Of a DNA stretch of 64,000 nt, positions 52,101 to 60,500 are shown in pieces. The position numbers and the translations under genes were made by a program. The notes below the pieces were generated by a model. The model saw only the letters and a list, made by a program, of their open reading frames with translations. It was not told the DNA's origin and made no database searches. The stretch's first letter is position 1; every line of letters begins with the position of its first letter. Source of the DNA: Atrina japonica (Eukaryota > Mollusca > Bivalvia > Pterioida > Pinnidae); the NCBI GenBank assembly GCA_030159075.1, contig BROG01000558.1:372001-436000 (forward strand), given 5' to 3'.

Positions 52101-55100
52101 TTTCAAGAACCGCCCTTCAACTTTCTTCATTACATGATCACATGCATTTACTCATTTTCTTTCATCTATTTTCTCTAAATTATCCGAAACAAGAACATTC
52201 ACTTCACTTAGTTTAAAAGACCTGTTATCCAGAGGTGTTTACCCCTTTTTGACACTTTCAGTAATCATGATGATTTTTTTCAGTAATTTTGGCCATCTGT
52301 CAGTAATCTCAAATTTTGAACATATATTTCGACACAGACCTAATTTCATACATGAAACATCCAGAACTGTGTGTCAAGTCAGCATCTAACAGTTACAAGA
52401 CAGCTCAAAAACAAATTTTATTGAACAAATAAAAATAAACATGTGTTAATTGTAATATCTTCACAAGTTAACAGTAAAAAATCACAACCAAAGAGCAAAA
52501 AACTCATTTAAAAACAGACATGGACCTGTTTGAATTCTGTAAACGCGACAGGTCCTTATGGGTTTTTGATTCAACGTGCCTCGAGCAGTCGTTTTTCCCG
52601 GCATGTGCACATGAAAAATCCGATGCACAAATTGTGCACCTTACGTAGTAGTCCCCACGTTGAGATTTTGTAAGGAAAGGCCACAGTTCGTGATAGCTAG
52701 TTTTAAATCTTTGCAACACCTTTTTTCTTTTGGGTGGCGTCTCGACCAGAACACGTTCAACATCAGAAGCGTCTTCTGCTTTTCTTTTAGCAGACATCTT
52801 TCGGAGGGACTCATGTAAAGGTAAGTCCAGAGAGACTCCGAATAACGGAAATCATAATCAAACTGGTGTTTGAATACACCAAATAAATATGAATTATCCC
52901 AAGCGCTTCAATAACCTAGGGAAAAAATAATTTTTGGCACAATATCGGAAAAGCGTAATTTCGGAAAGTGAATCCGTAATGCGTATTTTAGGACTCAAAT
53001 CCGGAATAAATACGGAAAATCCGGGATGGTAAACACCTCTGTGTTATCTCATGCAGTATTTTATCACCCCAAATCATTTCAATAGGATTTAATTTGCAAT
53101 GATATGGGGGTAAATGCAAAACTTCATGGCCATGAAAGCAACGATATTTGTCAACTTTATACACTGGCTTTGGTTTGTTTGTTTTAATAATTTCATGTAA
53201 TGCCAAATATTGTAGCGCTATCAACTATCAATCTTTTCCATTTTTGAAGCACATCTTTTACAAGAAGGATAGCTCCTGCATCTTTATCATGTAAAAAATC
53301 ATCCGCGCACCCAATTTATAAATGCACGCAGTTGAGTCTCTTCGATCACCCTCTCTGGACAAGAAGCCATTTTGCTCCATGTTATTTTTTCAACTCACGG
53401 ACTAATCAAAATTGTTTGCGGTATCGTTCCAAGCTTATTTATTCTATTTATTTTCATGGGGTTATATTATAATTATTATTAGCATCAATGTTTAATAGAA
53501 GTTTATATCATTTAACTATTGGAGAATGTAAAGTTGGTAGGCTAGTCTAGAAACGATATTTGTAGGCTCAATGCTAATAGCAATGCACAAATGCTGAAGT
53601 CACAGAAATGGACCTACTTAATTATGTGGACGGTGAAGTACACCGTCATTGTGGTATGCTCTTGCCAATTGGCATCCACTAATGGTGGAATGCAGTAGTG
53701 TGACTTTAACAAAAGAGTAACTTTAACAAAACTCTCTTCTCTTTTCTTTTTAATTGAATGTAAAAGAAACTTATTCTTTGGTCTACCAAGGCCTTTCTCT
53801 CCATTAGAGCTCTCATTTACACCCACCTTTTTATAACGGAAACCAAGGTGTTGGAGAGTTTTCCATAGCACATATCTAGAAAGTTTTAAATTGTTATTTT
53901 CAACAAGATGTTTTATTAATGCTCTTAATGATACATATTTATTCTTTTAAAACATTTTCAGAATTTCTCTTCTGATGACATCAATGTCAAAACTATCTAA
54001 ATTGTATTTATTCTTGTTCCTAATTTCGGTATTCTGAGATGGCCCCTCTACTTCACACAATTCGCCACTGCTCTTCACAAATCTATACAACAGTGATCTA
54101 CGTTTCTCCACATTTTCCCATCGAGAGAAGGATACTTTCCTTGATGCTTCTACTTGGAAATACTTATAAATTTTACAGATAATTTTACAGATTTTAAATT
54201 TAAGGCATCAAAACTTGTCAATCATTATTTTTTTAACATTCTTATCAGAACAAAAGAATGTTTATCATATCACTTTTTATAATGGGGATTCCCTTTACTG
54301 GTTGCAAAGCTATTTATAGCACAAAAACCAACGCTCTTATTATCTCACACGACAGCAGAGACATCTGCTTAATTCCAGAACAATAAAATGTGCAGTTATG
54401 CATCAAACTAATCATATCATTTCTAAAACTCACTTTAAACACCGCTACAATATGACTGAAATGTTTTGAGTGTCCATAAACATCAGTTAAAGAAATGAAT
54501 AAAGATTATATGTAACTAGATAATTTTACTCGTCATTGTACTTTCAGTTCATTACGATCCCATTAGTGCCAGGTTAGAGTGGTTTCCCCCTGGCGCGTGC
54601 TAATTTTTTTGTTTTGACATTTTGACAAAAGTTGGGTAAACACAAATAAACCCCCTTTTCATAATTATCTATGGGTAAGCCAACATTTTAATGACCGTCA
54701 ATGTATTTTACAATTTTTTGAAGACAGGCACACAGAATGAAATGATGCATTACAAACGAAAACCTAGTCAAACGTCTTAAACTGCACCATCACCGGCATC
54801 GTATGTTGGGAAAACATGCGTGGTCTTCTTACGGCCATGAAAATCATGGTAACTGGTACTTCACGGAAACTGCTCTGAGTAAAGGCGGACAAAAAAACCT
54901 GATATTACAGATTGTTGCAATTATACGCATGCATTTGGTATTCTAACCACCAGATGGTCTCTTTGGGATATACGCGAGGTAAAATATTACATAAAATAGG
55001 TATGTAAAATGTTTTACCTACAGCAGCTCATATCGCTTTAAGGTAATGCAGCGTATCATGACATAAAAAATTACACTGCTAAGAGTAATCGTTCCTACTT

Positions 55101-56762
55101 AATGTCACCATACTATGAGTAACCGGTGGGAGGTAAAACGTTTTTCTAGTGAAGCTTGTAATAACTGAAAAGTAATTTATCACCTTAATTACACAACAAT
55201 TAGCTCCACTTAGAATCCTTTGTTCCTTTCAAACAACTGCTTAGTCAAAACAATGTTTTGATAGCAAATGACATGTTCAAATTGAAACGGATAATTCGGA
55301 GATGTATGTAAACTGGTTTTTTTTTAACTGACTTGAATCTGTGATTTATAATTATCAAGAGACCTTGTTATACTCACAAATTATTTCTGAAAATGAAACT
55401 TTTCTTCGGATAAAAACATTTTGTAATACCATTTCGTTACCTTGATAAATATTTCCAAGTGTTGAAATGAATATTTCCAGATGCCTATTTATCTATACTA
55501 AGTACTGATTTACAAGTTCCAAAGTGCCAAATTCATTCGGGGGTGGGATGATTAGACTTGTAACCATTTCTTGGACTCGTAAGTCATGTCATGTGGTGTT
55601 ATATTGCTGAAAACCCCAGCAAGACACCAGTCCTAGAATACTCCGAAGAGTACCAATACAAAATAAATTAACAAGAACCACTCTTTCTCAACAAAATGGA
55701 TGGGATTTTGTCATTGCTTGGTACACATAGATTCAAGATACATACTGCATGCAACACGATTTATAAAAATGATATAGAAAGAGAAATCAAATGAGACAAT
55801 TTTGGCCATTTTACTTTTCTGTATGAAAACATCTGAAGAAATAGCTGGGCCCTAGAAAAAAATATCTAGGGGCCCGGCTGGCCCCAGACTCCTGCAGCCA
55901 ATTATACTACCTGAATAACATAACATAAGCTGACTGAAAACGTTTTTTATATTTATAAGTTAATCGTAAATTTGTTTCACCGGATGTAAAAAAAATAGTC
56001 ACCAGCTGGACACAGACTGAAAAAACCTGATATTTTCCTACACCTATGTAATGTGCGCACCCCCAATTATCAGTCTATGTCAATAACATCAGTCCGTCTG
56101 TCCTGACTGACAAAAATCCATTTGGACCGATGTTCTTCTCCCAATTTCCGGACCACATGACGTTTTGAGTAATAGTTTTCCTTGATTATGCACTCATAAA
56201 CTTTTTCTTAACGCCAAGTTATTATTTGTTCATAACAAAGCACTAAATAATTTGCAGATGCGACCATTTTTAGGTTTTGGAGAGTGTTTACTTGCAAATC
56301 AATCGCATATCGCAACTAGTTTCTACCGAAACAGAAATCAAAAGTTTTCCGTTTTCACTCTGAACTTACATCACCGAAATCATGGTCAGCTATGCCCTTT
56401 ACAACAATGCATTTGACTATTCAGTTTCAATAAATTGACTCACATTGATTACTGTCAAAAAAGCACATTGTGTGCTGTCATTTTTGTACAACTTGAAACT
56501 TGAAACTTTCCAAACAGAACAAGATGACATTTCAAGATAACAATCTGCTTCATCATCGGAGACTAGCTTGAGTTTGAAAGATCTTGGTTAAAGAAATACT
56601 CGTGCCGAGTCGTGGCTAGTGCTCGAAGAGGAGACAGACGCTTGCTTTGTAAATTCTGTCGAAATGCAGACTATTTATACGTTGTATCGGCTGTTAAAAA
56701 TTCAAAAAATAGAAATTTAAGTTTGCCATAACAATATAAAAAATGTGGGCTTATAAACACAA

Positions 56763-56837
<75 letters not shown>

Positions 56838-57524
56838 TCCCTGGCTAGCTAGTAAAACTACTGGTTCACATGAAGTGATTTTCTTATTGTTGTAGAGCAC
56901 TGCATGTCAAAGTGACTGTGTCTGCATGATCAGCATCAAGGCTGTGTAATAATTGTGGTTTATCAATTAACCTTATAAATTTTTTCGGACTGACATTATT
57001 CAGCTCGGACGTGTGTGGAACCCAACAACACAGGTCCGAATGACCTGTGGGAGCCAAAAGAATTTGACCGAATTATAGATATTATTTTAAAGTGGAAAAA
57101 GTGTGCACATTACATTGGTTTTTACAGTAATTTTTTTATAAGGCAGAGTGGTAAAGTTGTTATAGTTATTACAGATGACACATATAAAATGTTTCAGTGA
57201 AAAGGGGGGGGGGGGGCTACAGATAAATTGTTACAAAGGATTTTCAGGTCCACATCTCCTTGTCAATCAGCTAGAAAAGATTCTCGAATGTATGTAAAAA
57301 AGGGGAGGTACTTATAGGGACAAGGGCGCTTAATGGGCTGTATCTACAAACACTTTGGTCCTATATGTACTCATCCACACTATAAAACTGCTAGACAAAA
57401 AATGTCCCATTCATAAAAATTCTAAAATGAAGGTTTTCTGCCATCTTTTTTCAGCAATTGTATTTGTCAAAAGTAATGATTTAAATTTTTCAGAATTTTA
57501 CAACCTGCTATTGAAAAACAACAA

Positions 57525-57586
<62 letters not shown>

Positions 57587-60500
57587 CATCTGTACAATGT
57601 TGGACATGTGACATATATACAACAGGGTTTTCTATGACGCAAAAATTCTGCGTATTTACGCGTAAAAATCCTAAATGATGCCTAAAATAAGATCTATTGC
57701 GTCATAGTAGACGCGTTAAATACTTGATGTCTTTCGAGATCGTTTTGGTAAATAAACCAAGCATGCAAACTATTTCTACCAATTTGCTTCTTTTTTGTGT
57801 CCATTTTAAATTCTTATGTTCTAGTGCAATTCCACAAGAAAACCAAGAAACTGAATTCATCATTTTATTTTTAATAAAACAGGAAAATCTTTACCTCTAA
57901 TATAGATCTAGAATCAACAAGACAACATCGTTCATCACTTTATGGGTACTTCCGGAAGAATAAATTAAAGAAGGGATACCAAGCCCAACTTTCATGTGAA
58001 TTATGGAAATTAAAAAATAATAATGAAAGTACTAATGATTGTTATATAAAATGATTTATTTACACAAATGTTTATGTAAATCTTACATATGATAAAGTAC
58101 TTTACTACTTGAAATGGATAAAATAGATATAATTTTCAAATAAATGAATTTGAGGCATCAATTAGTAGGCTACATGTATATAGTAACTTTTCAGTTTTGC
58201 ATCTTTATTTCTAAAAACATGTAATTGTATTACAATTTATAGATTTTTAATATAAATTTTCCATATAATTTCAAATGTAGTTAAAACAACTATATTTTAT
58301 TTAATTTCTTATAAACCTTTAATCTATAGTACATGTATGTATAAAATAATTATATATTGAATTAAGGGAACTCTTGAGGGTTCAAGAACAAACCAGGAAA
58401 TTATGATGGTGTTACAGTAACGTATAAAAATGGTGCTGATGTTTTGTTTCACATATGATTGCGTGAAAAACTACTCACTCTCCCAACATGATAAAATTAT
58501 GATCAGAAAATAAATGCTCTACATGTACTCTTGATATTTTCCCTATAGGGATGTCAGTAATTATCAACAAAAGTGCACATTTGACATTCAGTTTAATTCT
58601 GGTCGACTTGAAGTAGACTCCTAAATTACCAAATGGACTCCTAATTTTGTAGTTGTGGGAGTCCATGGACTCCTCATTTGAAAATCCCAGGTAAAACCCT
58701 GATACAATCTTGGACATGTGACATATATACAATGCTGGACATGTGACATATATACAACCTTGGACATGTGACATTCACACAATGTTGGACATGTGACATA
58801 TATATACAATGCTGGACATGTGACATATATATACAATGCTGGACATTTGACATATATACAATGCTGGACATGTGACATATATACAATCTTGGACATGTGA
58901 CATATATACAATGTTGGACATGTGACATTCATACAATGCTGGACATGTGACATATATATACAATGTTGGACATGTGCCATATATATATACAATGTAGGAC
59001 ATGTGACATCAATACAATCTTGGACATGTGACATATATACAATGTTGGACATGTGACATATATACAATGTTGGACATGTGACATTCATACACTGTTGGAC
59101 ATGTGACATCAATACAATGCTGGACATGTGACATATATACAATCTTGGACATGTGACATCAATACAATGTTGGATATGTGACATATATACAATCTTGGAC
59201 ATGTGACATTCATACAATGTTGGACATGTGACATATATATACAATGTTGGACATGTGACATTCATACAATCTTGGACATGTGACATCAATACAATGTTGG
59301 ACATGTGACATATATACAATCTTGGACATGTGACATATATATACAATGCTGGACATGTGACATATATACAATGTTGGAAATCTGACATATACAATATTGG
59401 AAATGTGACATGTAAAAAATGTTAGACATGTGACTTTTGTAGACTTAGAGCTCTTCTGTTAAGGAGGTACAAAATTCCATTTTTTCGAGAGCATTCTCAT
59501 AAACATGTGGATGAATTATATGGAATATATCTTTAAATAATGTTGGGATGCTACCTTAATTATTGATTTTTCTGAAACAATTTTTATATTTTGTAAAATG
59601 CACATGCTTATGTAACAGTCATGGATAAAGGCAGATTAACAGTCTATTCCAACAGCTAGCTTTTGTGGCTGACAGTTAGCATTTATATTCATGTACTAAG
59701 AATAATCACCGGTGAGGGCGGGAAGCATCTAGATGGGTGACAATCTGATGATGTGATGCCCTCAGTTGACCACCAGCATGTTACATTTCGTGGCAGCTAG
59801 AGAGCCTGAAATCTATGAAATACAGCTGAAGGGCATAGTGTAAGCTGTGGATTTCAGGTTCAACCCACGAAGCTTCAGGACAAAGCTTGTCAGCGGAGGG
59901 GGTAGTGTAACAGTCATGGATATCAACTGTATATTCCAACAGCCAGATTTTGTGGCTGGTCAGTTAGCATTTATATCCATGTACTGAAGTTAAGCAATGG
60001 CAAACGCTGTCAGCATCTGGTTATATGACAATCAGATGTGATACGCTTGGTCGACCCCCATACAAAATGTTGATCCTTTTTTTTTTTTAAAGGAAATTGA
60101 AATTTTCTGTCCTCCAAAGTGCCAATGATTTATGACCTTGAAACTACAACAAAATGTATATATACTCCACTAACAAAAGCAAATGGCTAAACAGAATTAA
60201 AGATTTTTTCTCAGTATGGATATGGAAAGTCATTATTACTCAACAAAAGTATTATGAACTTTGACTTTAGTTTAACATTCCAGTTAGAATAACTACAAAT
60301 ATATAAGGAATGAATTCACAATAAGAGGTGCATTTTAATATATATAACATCATTTTACCACATCTGAATGTAATCTGTATATAAAAGGCATAAGATTTGT
60401 TTATACAAAATACCCTTTCCTACCCACTTGACATTCAGCACATCACCACTCTAATTTTACCTAGTACAACCCACACAAACATTCGTCAATGTATAATATT

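Larger units (their letters stand above)
52100..54150 (-). pseudogene. dead Tc1/mariner-superfamily transposase, split by a hAT element
   Basis: Reading right to left: SRWENVEKRRSLLYRF, then FDIDVIRREILKMF, stop, KNKYVSLRALIKHLVENNN, LWKTLQHLGFRYKK (helix-turn-helix region), a decayed middle with RPKNKFLLHSIKKKREE, then GHEVLHLPPYHCKLNPIEMI. The motif LPPYHCxLNPIE is the C-terminal catalytic hallmark of DDE_3-type mariner relatives. After the hAT insertion the protein resumes with FKLSEVNVLVSDNLE and ACDHVMKKVEGRF, the family's usual C-terminus. Stops, frameshifts and lost catalytic parts show it is inactive. Terminal inverted repeats were not identified. Confidence 0.8.

Noticed and set aside
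51178..55037. A single 3.9-kb TTAA element enclosing the mariner-type transposase
   Set aside because: The right end is convincing but the proposed left end (tttaaactgcaatatctaag) matches only weakly, and the enclosed transposase belongs to a TA-targeting group.
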